Shown: positions 10,170-28,400, counted from the stretch's first letter. The stretch: DNA of 64,000 nt from Sporobolomyces roseus (GCA_016617785.1 JADILM010000002.1:2170001-2234000); one strand, 5' to 3'. Notes: a model not told the origin generated them from the sequence alone. A program made the numbers and translations.

Positions 10170-11127
10170 ATGTCTACGTCAGCTACTCCTCAAGGTCTAG
10201 GCGAGTGTGTTGTGTGTGGAAAGGAATCATCAACTCGTTGTTCAAAGTGCAACTCTGCAGGACTCGACTGGATGTTCTTCTGTGGTCAAGATCATCAGAG
10301 GCTCGTAAGTAAGCTTCGCTCTTGCTCGCTCTCGATCCAAGACCGGTAGATTGACATTGTGTGCCAGGTTTGGAGGTTCCACCGGCGAGTTTGCGGAATC
10401 AAAGGGTTCAGATGGCCTGAGTTCTCGCCAGGAGAGATCGAAGATGCTCTCAGCATGGCACGAAGACCTCCTCGATCGGATGATCCATCCTGCTTCGATC
10501 ACATTGCGCAAGGTATGGGACTGGCGTTCGACAAAAAGGACAAACTCGGTTCTTTCAAGGTAGGAACCAGTCTTCTCGAGCTTGCCTATTCGAAGCATAC
10601 TGACTCCATGTCCTCTATGACTATAGACCATGCTCGAAGGAGGACAAGGAGCGGAAAGACAATCGACGTCGCTCGAACGAAGTCACGAAGTCGCTCGTCT
10701 TCGTCTGATGTGTTTGACGATCCGAACGATGGCGACCCTCCACGGAAGAAGGGCGAATATTGAAGATATCAAAACAGTCCTCATCGAAGAACCTCTCAAT
10801 CTAATCGCATTCCAGCAATTGAGCGTCGTCTACGATTTCGAGACTTACGACGAACAACCTTGGTTCGACGGATTCCAGCAACGATTCCTCAACTGGTTCG
10901 CGGTTTTCCGACAGCTGACGATCGATGGGTGCCAACTCACTCCAGCAATGCGAAAGTGCCTGCACTACACTTTCGAAGTTTGGACCGGTTTCATCAGATC
11001 GGTAGTTTCGAAAACGCATCCTGATGTAGCGAGCAGATTCTTATCCACCTTTGAACTAGCAGAAGCTTGCCCGTTTCCGGCTAGTCAGAAACTGATCTCG
11101 AATGAGGAGCTTTATGGAGAAAGATGA
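10170..11127 (+). CDS. MYND zinc-finger protein MYND-2 (cassette A)
   Basis: Inner MYND gene of cassette A. Exons are 10170-10304, 10368-10559 and 10627-11127, giving 275 residues. The finger is complete: CVVC, CSKC, FFC with H, and H-R-R-V-C after intron 1. The middle part is Arg/Asp-rich, and the C-terminal half has aromatic helices (FLNWFAVF, WTGFIRSV) but has diverged from MYND-1 and lacks its PFDY block. Exon 1 is 135 nt, the same as in MYND-1 and MYND-B. It converges on the GDP-fucose synthase gene. A transcription or scaffold role is possible for MYND proteins in general; nothing here decides it. Confidence 0.8.
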
Positions 11128-11414
11128 GGCCACGACACGAAGGCATCGAGCTTGATCTGTAGTCCGAGACAATGAAAAATTGCAACCATGAGTGTAACGA
11201 ATAGAACCTAAAGAACCGACCAAGAAGAGAAAGGTAAAGACGAGAGAACTGTGAGAACCCGATGAGGTAAACGAAGGAACTGATGAAAACGAAGATTGAG
11301 GGGGTAAAGATAGTAAAGCGGGAGAGAGATCTAGGCGGAGGGAGTGGGAACGAGGTACTGATTGGAGATAGGCGAAGATGCGACGTAGAGTGGAATGGAA
11401 CAATGAAGTGGAAT

Positions 11415-13146
<1,732 letters not shown>

Positions 13147-13228
13147 ATTAAGGCGAGTTAGGAATCAAGAAGCGAAGTGAGTTGGAGAAAGTCAACCCCC
13201 CTCGAATGAATGCGAATGAATCAGCCAC

Positions 13229-13263
<35 letters not shown>

Positions 13264-13286
13264 TGACTACTCTAGACTCTGCCACT
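13147..13286. promoter_or_regulatory. shared promoter, GDP-fucose synthase / PRP22
   Basis: A 140-bp gap between divergent start codons. It contains a CT dinucleotide run at about 13233-13260 in the PRP22 leader. Confidence 0.55.
13233..13260 (+). repeat. (CT)n microsatellite in PRP22 leader
   Basis: About 14 CT units end 26 bases before the PRP22 ATG. Shorter CT runs sit in the MYND leaders, so this may be a general leader feature. Confidence 0.85.
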
Positions 13287-17550
<4,264 letters not shown>

Positions 17551-17968
17551 AGGCACTTTGAGCGTGTAGGCGAAAGAAGACGCGGAGAGCGAGAAGAGAC
17601 GGGAAGTATCGTCGAGAAGGGACGACGGCGGAGAAAAGGAGAGGGAGGAAGCGGGAGCTCGGAGAGATGGCTTTGCTTGTCCTATACTGTTGCTTTGCGT
17701 GTCACTCAGTCTGTGTATACTGTATTGTTACTCTGCTTTCGAGATCAGGCATTAATTGCTGAGGATGGAGAGGTTCTCTCAAAGCGCGAGAGCGAGTGTA
17801 GAGAGTGACATCTCCACCAGTCTTCGTTCGGGAGCGGATCATGGGGGTCAGACAAGCATGCTCGAGACGTTGAGGGGGTCGAACGGTCAGCGGTCGAAGT
17901 CTCTCGTCTGCGAAAGTTGCGAAAATTTCACCGCTTTTTCCCTTTCGCCCTCCTCGCTTCACTCAACA
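17551..17968. other. intergenic, PRP22 to thioesterase
   Basis: A purine-rich PRP22 3' region followed by the leader of the thioesterase gene. I see no gene or clear element. Confidence 0.45.
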
Positions 17969-19137
17969 ATGTCCTCGCTCTTCCGGAGAACACCGCAAGC
18001 TCTCAGAAGCACACCTGCTCGACCACTCTTCATCAGGAGAGCTACTCCTCCTTCAAAATCCTCTCTTTCCACTTCATCTTCTCCTCGACCAACAATCTCG
18101 ACAACACCACCAACGACACCACAGAAACGCTCACTCTTCCTCTTATCATCCGCACTACTATCGGGAGGAGTCCTAGCAGGTCTCGGTCTCTCACTCGTCT
18201 TACCGAGACCTCAACTCGTCAATTTAGTTTTCCCAATTCCTACTCCTCACCCACCTCCTTCGACCTCTCCAGAAGCAGAGGAACACTCAGAATTACTCGA
18301 AAAAGGATTATGGGAGCTTCCAGTGGTGAAAGCTTTACAAGCTGAGATGATTCCTTCTCCCTCTCCTTCCTCTTCGGCTACATCATCTTCCGAATCTTCC
18401 CTCGAATCCGCCGCCTCCTCCTTACGATCGACTTCATCCGCAGACACTCCTCTAATCCCTCGATGGAAAATCTCCCGCCCTTACGCGGCGACTCCCGCTG
18501 GACCTCATTCTCTCTCGGGTTACTCGCTCAAAGGTCCTCACAAATTCGCTATTCCTCCTCTCGTTTTCACCTCACCAGACAAGAAAGAAGCTGTACTGGT
18601 ATTGCACGTCGGAAAGGGATTATGCGGTCACGAGGGCGTTATTCATGGTGGATTATTGGCAACGGTTTTGGACGAAGCCTTAGGTAGAACCGTACGTTCG
18701 GAGCTCTCCTCAATTGACCTTCATGAGACTGAGAGCTTGGAGTCGGCATGTACAGGCTCTACTGAACTTGCCAACAAACATCGGAGTTACTGCTACTCTC
18801 AACCTCAAATACAAGAAACCAACATTCGCAGCTCAATACATCGTAATCAAAACTCACCTCGTAGATCAGAAGGGAAGGAAAGCCTGGGTCAAGGGAAGGA
18901 TCGAGAACACGGAAGGTGAGAATCTCGTAGAAGCAGAGTGAGTTCCGACTTCTCTTTGGCTCTCTCTGTCTCGCTCAGAGCGAACTGGATCGCTCTCCGG
19001 ACTCTGCCTGCGCTCAAGTACGATCCTGTACTGACCCTTCGCCGCTCTGCTTGCTCTCGTCTCGCAGGGCGCTCTTTGTAGAACCGAAAATGGCTAGATT
19101 CCTCAGCAACAGTAGCGTTAGAGAAGCACTCAAATAG
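17969..19137 (+). CDS. hotdog-fold thioesterase, probable mitochondrial membrane
   Basis: Predicted acyl-CoA thioesterase of the 4HBT/PaaI-like hotdog family. Exons are 17969-18691, 18756-18937 and 19068-19137, giving 324 residues. The N-terminus is rich in Arg, Ser and Thr without acidic residues, like a mitochondrial presequence, and is followed by one hydrophobic segment (about residues 54-80). The hotdog domain lies in the last 150 residues and shows HEGVIHGGLLATVLDEALGR, the family's active-site helix, then GVTATLNLKYKKP. The region between is Ser/Pro-rich. The location is inferred. Yeast Fmp10-like proteins are a comparable type. Confidence 0.82.
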
Positions 19138-19740
19138 ATTTCCCTCGTCTTATATATCCTTACTACACCTCTCATTCATATCTATACGTGCTATACTATC
19201 CGAGAACGAGCAGCCAGATGTTACGACGAGTCAGCGACGGAGTGAGCGACGAAAACCGAAAGAGAGTCTTCGCAGGACATTTGAGCTGTAATTGATTTCG
19301 CTCGCATCGAGAGCTACGTTGCTAGCTGCTTCCTCCTGCTCTCGTGAAGAACAGCTGGGTGCGAGGAGCTGCCAACTTGCGAGACCTGCAGCATGCAATT
19401 TTTGCTCGTTTCCTCCCTTTCTTTCTCTCACTTCAGCAACTTCTCGAAACAAGTCAAACTTCGAAGCAGGACAGTACTCAGACCTCTCAAGCTATTCAAG
19501 GCTACTCTCAGCGCCTTCCAACGCCTGCCCATCTCGGTTGAGGTTCATCAGAAGTTCTTGATCAGACATCGCCTCGTTCCCTTACAACCAGGCCTGCAAC
19601 ACTCGGGATGGTAGCATCTATGGCTCTCCAAATATCACAAGTCAGTCCCGTTTCAATTTCTACCTCTCACTAGCTGATGCTTCCAGCGTTCGTTGCAGGT
19701 TCCTCCCGCTTCTTCCCCTTTACCCTCCCCGCTCGACCGA
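19138..19740. other. intergenic; possible first exon of F-box gene
   Basis: No independent gene is supported. An ATG at 19608 starts a short frame that could splice (GTCAGT..GCAG) into the F-box gene at about 19699, adding a small N-terminal exon. Confidence 0.4.
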
Positions 19741-21033
19741 ATGACCGCCCTCGCCCTCGATCCTCCTACAGCTTCTTTCCTCACTATGCCACTCGATATC
19801 ATCCTCGACATTCTCGCCGTACCCGTTCTCGGCCCTTCGGATTTCGCTCGACTTTGTCTCGTCTCTCGTCAATTCCTGCCTTTGGCGCGTTCCGCATTGT
19901 ACGCTACGGTCAACAGCGACTACGTACTGGAGTTTCGCTACGGGACGAGAGAAGTTATCCTGTGCCAAGTAACGAACCGAACCACCGAGCTCCTGCGAAC
20001 TCTTCGCGAATCTGAACAGATTCGAGCCCTCGTACACTCCGTTCGATTCCGACGCCTTCCAGCTTTTTCGAACCGATCGGCTCAAGATCTTGGCAGAAGC
20101 GGTCTTAGGGGTCTCGCTCAATCATACATGGCCGTTGCTACAAACCTGTCCAGCGTCGAACTCGAAGGAATCGATGGAGACCTCCGAACCGTTACGAGGC
20201 AGATCTTTGCCTCTCCGAACTGCCCAACCACCATCATGTTCACTGAGTTTGATCTCAGCACGATGCATCTGCCGCTGGAGGCTCTCCAGCCGACCGACGT
20301 TCCCCTTGACCCAAATCAACAAGCTCGAGAAAGCGACGAACAGTCTCAAGTTGACTCAAGTTTGGAACGCCTCAAATATCTCCAGTGTGGGAGACTCAGT
20401 GCCTCCATTCCAAAGAGCGGCGAGAAACGCGCGTCACTGTCAAGTCTCGAAGAACTCGAGATCAGTGGGGACCGCACCTACTCACCTCCTCGTCCCTCAT
20501 ATTTCCGAGTCGAACCCACGGACTTCCCGCACCTCCAAACCCTTCGAATCCCTTTCTTTCACTTGAATACCTTCACTTCACCTCAAGGAGTCCTCCCGAA
20601 CTTGAAACGACTTTACCTCGCAACCCCTTCGCATTATACAGAGCACCGCGATATCGGATCCCACGAGCCGAAGCTCGAGCGTCTCTCCAACTTCTCCTCC
20701 CTCGAATTCATCTCGATCGGGATCTACACTTTACGCACTTCGATCAATTCCGGTCTCTCCAAGTTTTTCGCAAACCTCCCTCCGCACCTCACGCAGATCG
20801 AATTCCCTCTTCGCGCACCCTTCGACATTCTTCTCAGTAGCGCAAATTTTGTCGGATGCCTCGATATCGGAGTTACGAGACCCCTCGACTATGAACAAAA
20901 GAAGAAAACTCAGGTCGAACGACTCCGGGAGGCGTCGCGAGCGAACGGAGGGTCGACTTACTTCGTTGCGAAGCATTGGACTAGACCTTCAGGTACGCAT
21001 CCGTTGCTATCAGAACTGACCGAATGCAGCTGA
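19741..21033 (+). CDS. F-box-like protein
   Basis: Probable SCF substrate adaptor of about 430 residues. The F-box-like region has the fungal pattern MPLDIILDILAVPVL followed by LCLVSRQFLPLARSALY. The rest contains scattered Leu-rich blocks (LKRLYLATP, LEFISIGIY). I start at the first ATG before the motif; a small upstream exon from 19608 is possible. The 3' end is uncertain: a GTACGC donor at 20993 could splice to an acceptor at 21029 or 21058 and give a slightly different C-terminus. It is unlike the cassette F-box proteins outside the motif. Confidence 0.6.
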   Translation: MTALALDPPTASFLTMPLDIILDILAVPVLGPSDFARLCLVSRQFLPLARSALYATVNSDYVLEFRYGTREVILCQVTNRTTELLRTLRESEQIRALVHSVRFRRLPAFSNRSAQDLGRSGLRGLAQSYMAVATNLSSVELEGIDGDLRTVTRQIFASPNCPTTIMFTEFDLSTMHLPLEALQPTDVPLDPNQQARESDEQSQVDSSLERLKYLQCGRLSASIPKSGEKRASLSSLEELEISGDRTYSPPRPSYFRVEPTDFPHLQTLRIPFFHLNTFTSPQGVLPNLKRLYLATPSHYTEHRDIGSHEPKLERLSNFSSLEFISIGIYTLRTSINSGLSKFFANLPPHLTQIEFPLRAPFDILLSSANFVGCLDIGVTRPLDYEQKKKTQVERLREASRANGGSTYFVAKHWTRPSGTHPLLSELTECS

Positions 21034-21765
21034 TCTTGTATTCGCCGCGCGTGGACAGTTACCTTTGGATCTATCTCTTTAAGAAGCTTGGATGTCTCTG
21101 TATAGTTCTCTCCGTACCGTCCTGTATTTATTGAATGTATAAAGTGTAGACATTGTCAGTGCCGAAGATTCAGACTGGAGTTGTGAATAGAACTTTTCTG
21201 TTTGAAGAACAAGCTGTCTTTTCGCTGGTCTTTTGCCTTGCTCCTTCTCCTGCACTCTTGCTTCGTCCCTCAGGTCGACGGAGCACACACACATTCTCTA
21301 CCCCCTTTCGCCCACACGCTCAAAAGGCCTTCAACCAAAGGTCTGTGAAGAACGAGTCGACCTCTTGAGTTTCGAAAGTCGCCATTCGTCTTGGTGAGTA
21401 GCGTATCTAGTGTTCATTCGATTGGAGTCAGTCAATTCGTTCGCTATGATAGCGCGGAAGAGAGAGAGGAAGACGTACTGGTCGAATAGCGGTGCAATGC
21501 GCTCTTGCTTCTTACGTTTCGAAATCGTGTTCTGATTTGTGATATCGACGATGATGTTCAAGCTTCCTTACTCGTCGAGCATGACACCAAGAGGAAGTAA
21601 CCTAGAGAGCCAGAAGCGAGCTAGCAGCCAAGCGCAGACTGGCGAAGCGAAACATCCGACGAAACGAAGAAAACGCAAGAGACCCTCTCTCAGTCCTTAC
21701 CTACTTTGAATCCTTCTTGACCTTGTAATGCATCACTACTAAGTACAGTCCATCAATCAGACTCA
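21034..21765. other. intergenic with inverted PRP22 fragment
   Basis: A convergent region between the F-box-like gene and MRPL20. Apart from the PRP22 fragment at 21312-21557 I see no gene. Confidence 0.5.
21312..21557 (-). pseudogene. PRP22 3'-end fragment (duplicated, inverted)
   Basis: A partial, inverted copy of the last two PRP22 exons, the intron between them and about 30 bases past the stop (source about 17335-17580). It still encodes NTISKRKKQERIAPLF and ATHQDEWRLSKLKRSTRSSQ. Because the intron is copied too, this is a DNA duplication rather than a retrocopy. Base differences are scattered along the copy. It lacks the helicase domain and any start, so it cannot be a working PRP22. 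Confidence 0.85.
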
Positions 21766-22329
21766 CTACCACATTTCCCTCCTTCTCCTCCTCTCTTCCC
21801 TCGCGATAGATTTCTTCCAACCCCAACTTTCCTCCCTCTCTTCCCTCTCCTGTTCGACCTCTACTCTCTTGAAAGTTTGTGCCAATCTCGCTTCACTGCC
21901 CTTTCCATATCCCAACCTCCCTACGACCTGAGTTGACACTCCAAACTGTTTCGCCAATTGTGCTCTCGAACTCGTTGGATTCGTCCTCCGTAACTCTTGT
22001 AATTGATCGATTTGTTCTCTCGTGAGCTGTGAAGAGGTAGTAGGGGATGATCGACGAGTAGAAGGGAGTTTATCGAGGTTGAGATGAGTGGATGAATTGG
22101 ATCCGAGCGGAGAGGAAGTGATCGATTCGAGGAAAGGGTTGGCTGACTCAGATGTAGATTGTGAAGGTATAGGGATAGTAGGTGGGAGTACAGAGGGAGG
22201 TGGTCTGATGATGAATGAGTTGCCAGAGGGAAGAATAAAGTGTTGAGAGAGTGAAGACGAGAGTAAAGGATCCTTCGTACGCCTCAAAGGAGCTGATAAG
22301 GTCTTCGTAGGTGCTAATAGGCGGTTCAT
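21766..22329 (-). CDS. MRPL20: mitochondrial ribosomal protein MRPL20/mL58
   Basis: Predicted protein of the mitochondrial large ribosomal subunit, from a single exon of 187 residues. It has a basic, Ser-rich N-terminus like a mitochondrial presequence. The core LTREQIDQLQELRRTNP followed by SRAQLAKQFGVSTQVVGRL has the helix-turn-helix-like pattern of the fungal MRP-L20 family, and a highly charged Arg/Glu helix ends the protein. Length is near the yeast homolog. It is head-to-head with URB1 over 112 bp, pairing two ribosome-related genes. Confidence 0.72.
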   Translation of the reverse strand: MNRLLAPTKTLSAPLRRTKDPLLSSSLSQHFILPSGNSFIIRPPPSVLPPTIPIPSQSTSESANPFLESITSSPLGSNSSTHLNLDKLPSTRRSSPTTSSQLTREQIDQLQELRRTNPTSSRAQLAKQFGVSTQVVGRLGYGKGSEARLAQTFKRVEVEQEREEREESWGWKKSIAREERRRRREMW

Positions 22330-22441
22330 CTTGATCTAGAGTCGAGGTGGGAAAGGAAGAGATCGAATTTCCAACCTTTTTTTCAACATCTTTCGGTTTC
22401 CTTCCTTCTGATCACTCTTGATCCTGAGACTCAAAGTCAGG
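22330..22441. promoter_or_regulatory. shared promoter, MRPL20 / URB1
   Basis: A 112-bp gap between divergent start codons of a mitoribosomal gene and a nucleolar ribosome-biogenesis gene. No specific site was recognised. Confidence 0.5.
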
Positions 22442-25400
22442 ATGGCAGAATCAGCACCTAGTGGGACTAATATCCCTCAATCAAAGTTACCTCAAATCGA
22501 TCCATTCCATTCAGCTGAATCAATCGTTCAATCTTTACAAGTTCAAGACCCTCAACTCCTACAAGCGAGTCTCGTACAGATTGACAAGAGGGCAGCGGCA
22601 TTGAATGCGAAACCTGCACCAAGAGGTAGTCCCGATTTATTGTTGGATTATCTAAAAAAGTATCCTGGTTGCGAAGGAATCTTTCACGCTTGGGATTACG
22701 CAAACAAGGTAAGAGCTCCTATCCTCACTCTTTACCTAGATCAGAATAAGCTCATGAATCGAAGAATGGCGTAGACGAACAACTCTCCTTTATCGACAGC
22801 GATTCTCTCTTGCCTCACTTCTTTGATCCGACTTCTCTCGACAGACCCTTTCACCCCTTCCCCAGAACTCATCAAGACTCTCCTCTCGTCCAAATACACC
22901 CCGTATCTCGAGCGAGCACTCAACCCAGGGAGGAACGATGTTACGACGAGTGCTTTGAGGTTATGTAACGTTCTCGTTGGATTCGCTGGAGGACGGTTTG
23001 CGAGGAAGTTGTTTGGCGCATTCGGATGGAGTCCAAAGGTGAGTCAATGTTTGAGTGAGCCTCTCTGTACGACAGCTCAGCTTTAACACTTTGTCTCACA
23101 GATTACTACTCGATTGTTCAAAACTCGACTTCGAACGACGACTTCCGCCAACGTCCTCTCGAAACCCGACATTCGTACCCTCCTTGTCCTCCTCGTCCTC
23201 TCCTTCCTTTCCGCCTCTGATGTTCGACTCAAAACGCAAGTGATCGAAACGAAGGGATTGTTGAGTGGAATCTTCAAAGGATTGAACGAGGATCCGGAAG
23301 TCGTCGTCAATCTCGCACTCGAAGTAGTCTACAGAGAGATTGTTGGTGAAAGACGTGTCGGACTCGAGGCGAGGAGGAACGTTTTCGACGAGAGTTGCAT
23401 TACTGAGGTGAGTAACCGAGTCTCGCATCCTTCTTCCCTAGCTGATGATGGGGTCTCGTATTGTCACAGATCATGAAACTATACAACTACCCTCTTCCTT
23501 CTATCACCGAGGAGAACCCTCTCCCTTCCTCTCACCCGACTCTCTCAGTTCATCGATTCTTTTACGCTCTCACGAATTGGCTATCCGAACAAATCGCTTC
23601 CTCCCCCGTCGGACGATCATCAGGACCTCAGAAAGTCCTCTCTAACCTACTCAAGTCCCTACAAGTGACAGAAGATCAATCGCACCGAACCCTCGGACTC
23701 TACATTCTCGAACGATCACCGATTCTCTCTGGTCAATTCTGGAGCAAGTTCCCTTCGAGTCTCGATCCTCGTTTGAGTTCCCGTTGGATCTCTGCAATCA
23801 CTTTCGCCACTCAAGTCGTCGCTCTCCCTGTTCCTTCGAACCTCTCCCTCCCTTCCAACCGTCAAGTCGATTCAGTCACTTTCGCCCCTCCCTCGGTTCA
23901 ATCCATCCTCGATACGATTCTCCCACCTTCTCCACCCTCAAGCACCACTCTATCTCGTACATGGTACACTAAATCCCTCACCCACGCAAACCCACTCGTC
24001 TCTTTCCTTTCGTCGATCTTTCTCCTCTCGATCTTGCAAAAAGCGAGCAAAGTGTTGGAAGCGATGATGGAGGTCAGTCAGACTTTGGAAGAGGGTCAAG
24101 GAGGTAGATGGATTGAGAGTATGAGGAGGATCAGAGAGGAGATCAAAGCGAGAGTACCCGATGTTGGGATCGTTGTTGGTTTAATGAGTCGTACTGCTGC
24201 CGCTGCCGCAGCTGCTGCTTCAACTACAACTACGAAGGAAAAGGAGAAGGAGAAAGTTGTTGCGAAGAAAGAAGGCGAGAAGGAAAAGGAAAAGGGAGAA
24301 GAATCGGCCGCTTTGTTGAGAACGAACATCGCACTTCGACTGCTCTACCTTTACCACCGAGTTGTTCCGTCATTGATCGCGACCCTCAAGTTCGATTTCA
24401 CCAAGTTACCTCAAACTTTCGCGATCAAGCAGAAGGAAAGTGAAGGAGAGGGAGAAGATGAACAAGGTGGAGAAGGGTTGAGGGCAATTAGTTCGAGTTA
24501 CGCTTTGAGGTTGGCGGCGGTACATGAAAGTGGAGCTGCGAGCTTCAATCGACCCGGTAAGCACTCGATCCACCTTGGTCTCCATCAACGAGGAACTGGT
24601 CTGACTCGCTTTCTCTTCTCGCAGGAGATCACTTCAAATCCCTCTTACCGCTCTTCTCACTCTATCGCGTCTCCTCCCTCACTCCTTCAAATCGTTCTCT
24701 CCTTCTCCAGACCCTCAAACGTCAGCTCTCGACCCCTCTTCTCTTCGGCGAAGAGCAAGAAGAAGTTTCAATCTGGTTATCTAGTCTCCCCATTCCCGAT
24801 GACGCTCAACAATCAGCAAGTAACGAAACGATCGAATGGTTCGAAAAGGTTGTCCAGAAGACCCTCACAGCACCGATCAAACCAACTACGCATGAGACTA
24901 CTGGAGGAGACGAATTCTCACCATTGATGAAGAACGCTTTAACCTCTCTCGGCTCGACCCAACCTTCCTTACCTCTCCAGTCATTCATCAGGAACCTCTT
25001 TGTCGCTTACCTCTCATACTCGACCTCGCTCGAACAGCCTACGAAGTTGTACGAATCAATCAAGACTGCTTGGAAGGAACATGGGAAGGAACTCAAGATT
25101 TACCTCAAGAGTCTCTCGGATGTACTTGAAGTGGTCAAGGGAGGGAAGGAGAAGAAGCTGGAGGGAGGTGACGTCAAGGAGAAGATTCAGAAAGTCGAGG
25201 AGAACGAGGAGGAATTGGGAGAGGTACTCAAAGGTCTCAATCCGAGGAAGGAGAACGTCTTTGTCGCTTACGAGGAGGATCAAGAGAAGCTCAAGCAGTG
25301 AGTCCGAGTCGAATCTTCTCGTTTCGAGTTACGATCTGACATTGACTTGTCGAAATACAGAATTCTCGCTCACCTCTCTCTACCTCTCGTCTTCCTACAC

Positions 25401-28400
25401 GCTCGAGCCTCCGACAACACAACCATCGTCACTCTCCTTCCCATTATCAAATGCGCTTCCTACATCTCAGCTGCCCAGATCTCGCTGTATCGATTCATCA
25501 GCGCTTCAAACGTTCAAGATCGTCAAGCATTTTCTGAGGCTTTGTTTGCGATCTATCAAGTCGCTAACGAGATTGAGAAGAAGGAGATCAGGAAGAGGAT
25601 TGCAGGAAAGGATGGATTGTTAGGAGTATTCGAAAAGGAGGCGGAGAGTCAAGAAACCATCGCTGGTGCGTTCCGATCTTCAACTCTCTTTCCTCGACTT
25701 TTGCTCATCAGCTCCTGTTCGTAGCTGTCACTGCGACTATTGCCTCTCTCTTCTCGCCGTCCCGTGCCGACGACATCGAAGCTATTCGACCATTCTGCTC
25801 CATTCTCCTCACCGACCTTTCCCAATCTACGAAAACTCCCCCGCCCCGAGTGATCGGATCCTCCGCTATCGTGCCTTTCTTCAGCTCGGACGAGGTACTA
25901 CCATTCGCCGATCAACTTCTTGCCAGCTCGGGAGCACCAAACGAGAATGCACTCTTGATTGCCCTTTATACCCGACTCGATTCGCTTCCCCCCTCTTCCG
26001 AATTCGATCAACTGTGGACGAAACACTTCTCCGTCTTCGTCAAGAGCTCCGCAAGTGCAAACGAAGCTCTCCGTGAAGCAGCCGACCGAATCCTCATCAA
26101 AGGATCCTCTTCCCTCCTCCTCTCATCAACCACGATGCCTTCCCTCTCCCGCAACAAGTCGACTCTACCCTTCGCTCAATGGACCTCTTCGATCCTTTCC
26201 CGTTCAACCGATCTCTCGCGAGCTCAAGCAACCGTTCTCTCGGCACTCGTCTCCCGCTCGTCCGAAGCTCGTCAAGAGTTCATCGAGCACATCCAGAGCC
26301 GCTCTGAAGATGACTTCGACCCCGCTCTTGAGCTGCCCCTCAAGTCAGTTCTTGAAGTAGCGGTTGTTCGAAAGGAGAAGATCAATATCGACGAATCCGT
26401 TTCAAAATCGATCATCAAGTCTGTCCTCAACCGAGAAGTCATCGACGAATCGAGTCTTGCAGTTGTCGAATTACTCTCGACTATCTCGCCTGCTGTCGAC
26501 TCGATCATTCGCTCGACGTTGGAAGAAAACCTCGCATCAACCGAGCGAGACGGGTACAAGGCTTCTACAGTCGCTTTGATCGGTAGACTCGCAGAGAAGG
26601 ATCAGGGCCTCAAGAGTGCCTTGGAAGGATACGTGAATGGATCATTTGAGGGATTGACAAGGAAATTCGTCGATGCGAAGGAAGATGAAGAGGTTGAGAA
26701 AGCTTTGAGCATTTCACTTCGTGAGTTTCGCTTAATTGATACATCCAGCGGCTCGCTGATGTATGTCTTTGTGAATTCTCCCAGGTGACGTGCTGAGCAA
26801 ACATACGCTCGCTCTCAAGGGTCATCTCGTGGAACCTCTCGTCACGGCAATCGCTACGAATCGATTGAATTTTGCCGAGACAGCAGATCTCGCTGTTGCT
26901 ATTTGCAAACGACATCGCTTCAAGGTGAGTATTGCAGACTGTATTACAGCTCGTCTATCCGATGAACTCAATCGTTATTTGCAGGACAACGAGATTACCC
27001 GTCATTTGAACGAGATCTACGCTTCAAAGCCTTATCAAAACGTTGTCTCCGCCGCTTCAACTATCGACTCTGCAGCACTCTCTACGCTTCAGCTCGTACT
27101 CGCTCTCGCCCTTCAATCGCCTTCTGCTGCCGGTAACGCTCGAAGTGTCGATCGCCTTCTTCCCTTCTACCGCGGGACTCTCTCGACCCTTGACCGCTCC
27201 CTGTTCGACCTCTTCCTACGCATTGAGCGCACTACTCCCTCATCTCTCTCGCCTCTCCTTCGATCCTGGAACCCTTCGACCGATTCCTCGACTCTTCTCG
27301 ACGGAACTCGCATTGGAGCCCTTGGAGCGGTTCGCAAGCCTTTCGTCAGGAGGAGTTGGCTTCGTGCCTTCGCTTCAACTCGCATCGCCTACACTGCAGA
27401 GGAGGATGAGAAGACCTACGATCCTCGTTTCGTTGTCGCTTTCGTATTCGCGCTCGTCGAGGAAGACGATCCCAAACCGCAAGAATGGACAACGTTCCTC
27501 GAGAGCGGAGTACTCGGTACGGTCGTAGCTGCATTGGCTGCTAGTGATGACGGTCTCAGGATGATGGCGAGAGCAACTCTGGCTCTCATGTCAAAGAAAG
27601 TTGAGGTGAGTTCATCGAGCAGCCTCTATACCTCATCTACGTACTGCTGCTGACTATGTTGAGCTGCTCTCCACTTACAGCCGCTCACATTCCGTGAACG
27701 CGATGAAGTTGTTCTCGTTCTCGCTCACTGTCGCAACGCAACCTTCTCTCCCGCCGGCGAAGCGATTCCCTCAGCCATCGCACTCTTCCTCGCACACTGC
27801 GCTGCTCAACTCGGAACCCCCGCTTCTCCTCTCTACCCTGCGTTCACTCGCTTCCTCCTCCAACGTTCGACAATCGATATGAGGGATGTTCCGATGTTTT
27901 ACACGATGATGTACTCGAGCAAAGCGGATGAATGGGCTGCTGCACCGAGGGAGGAGAGGGGTTGGATGGTCAGGTACTTGACGGAGGGTTTGGTTAGAAC
28001 TCAAGTGAGTCTGCATTCTCGATCACTTTCGCTCTAAACCGCGAAACTTACCGGAAATGCTGCTACGCAGGACTGGAAAATCTATCGCAGACGTCAAGTA
28101 TTCGAGCTCGTGGCTTCCCTGTTCCACTCGAGTCGTCAAGATGCTCCTTTACGCAAGCTAATCCTCCAGGTGAGCCATTTCCGGGACTCGTTCATGCCTT
28201 CGCCTTGTTTGTCGCTGACATTCGTTCCGCTTCGTAGTTTATCGTACGAGCAACGACGATCCCGACTGCGGCTCGAGAATTGCTCTCGAGGAACGGATTA
28301 GTCGGTTGGATCTCAGCCCAAACTCCTCTCGATTCGACTGAGCGACGTCAATTCGTCGTGATCCTCGGCAACCTCACTCAAGTCATGACCTTCGACAAGC

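Larger units (their letters stand above)
5179..11127 (+). repeat. cassette copy A (MYND, F-box, PPTase, MYND)
   Basis: Segmental duplication unit, copy A, running from the MYND-1 promoter element to the end of MYND-2. The gene order is MYND(+), F-box/LRR-like(-), PPTase(+), spacer, MYND(+). Copy B at 34257-40263 has the same order inverted, and copy C at 50211-54665 has all but the first MYND gene. Similarity extends into introns and the spacer, so it reflects DNA-level duplication. Confidence 0.8.

Noticed and set aside
13182..13286. N-terminal extension of PRP22 with a Ser-Leu repeat
   Set aside because: It translates the CT microsatellite; the Met at 13287 begins the conserved helical domain.
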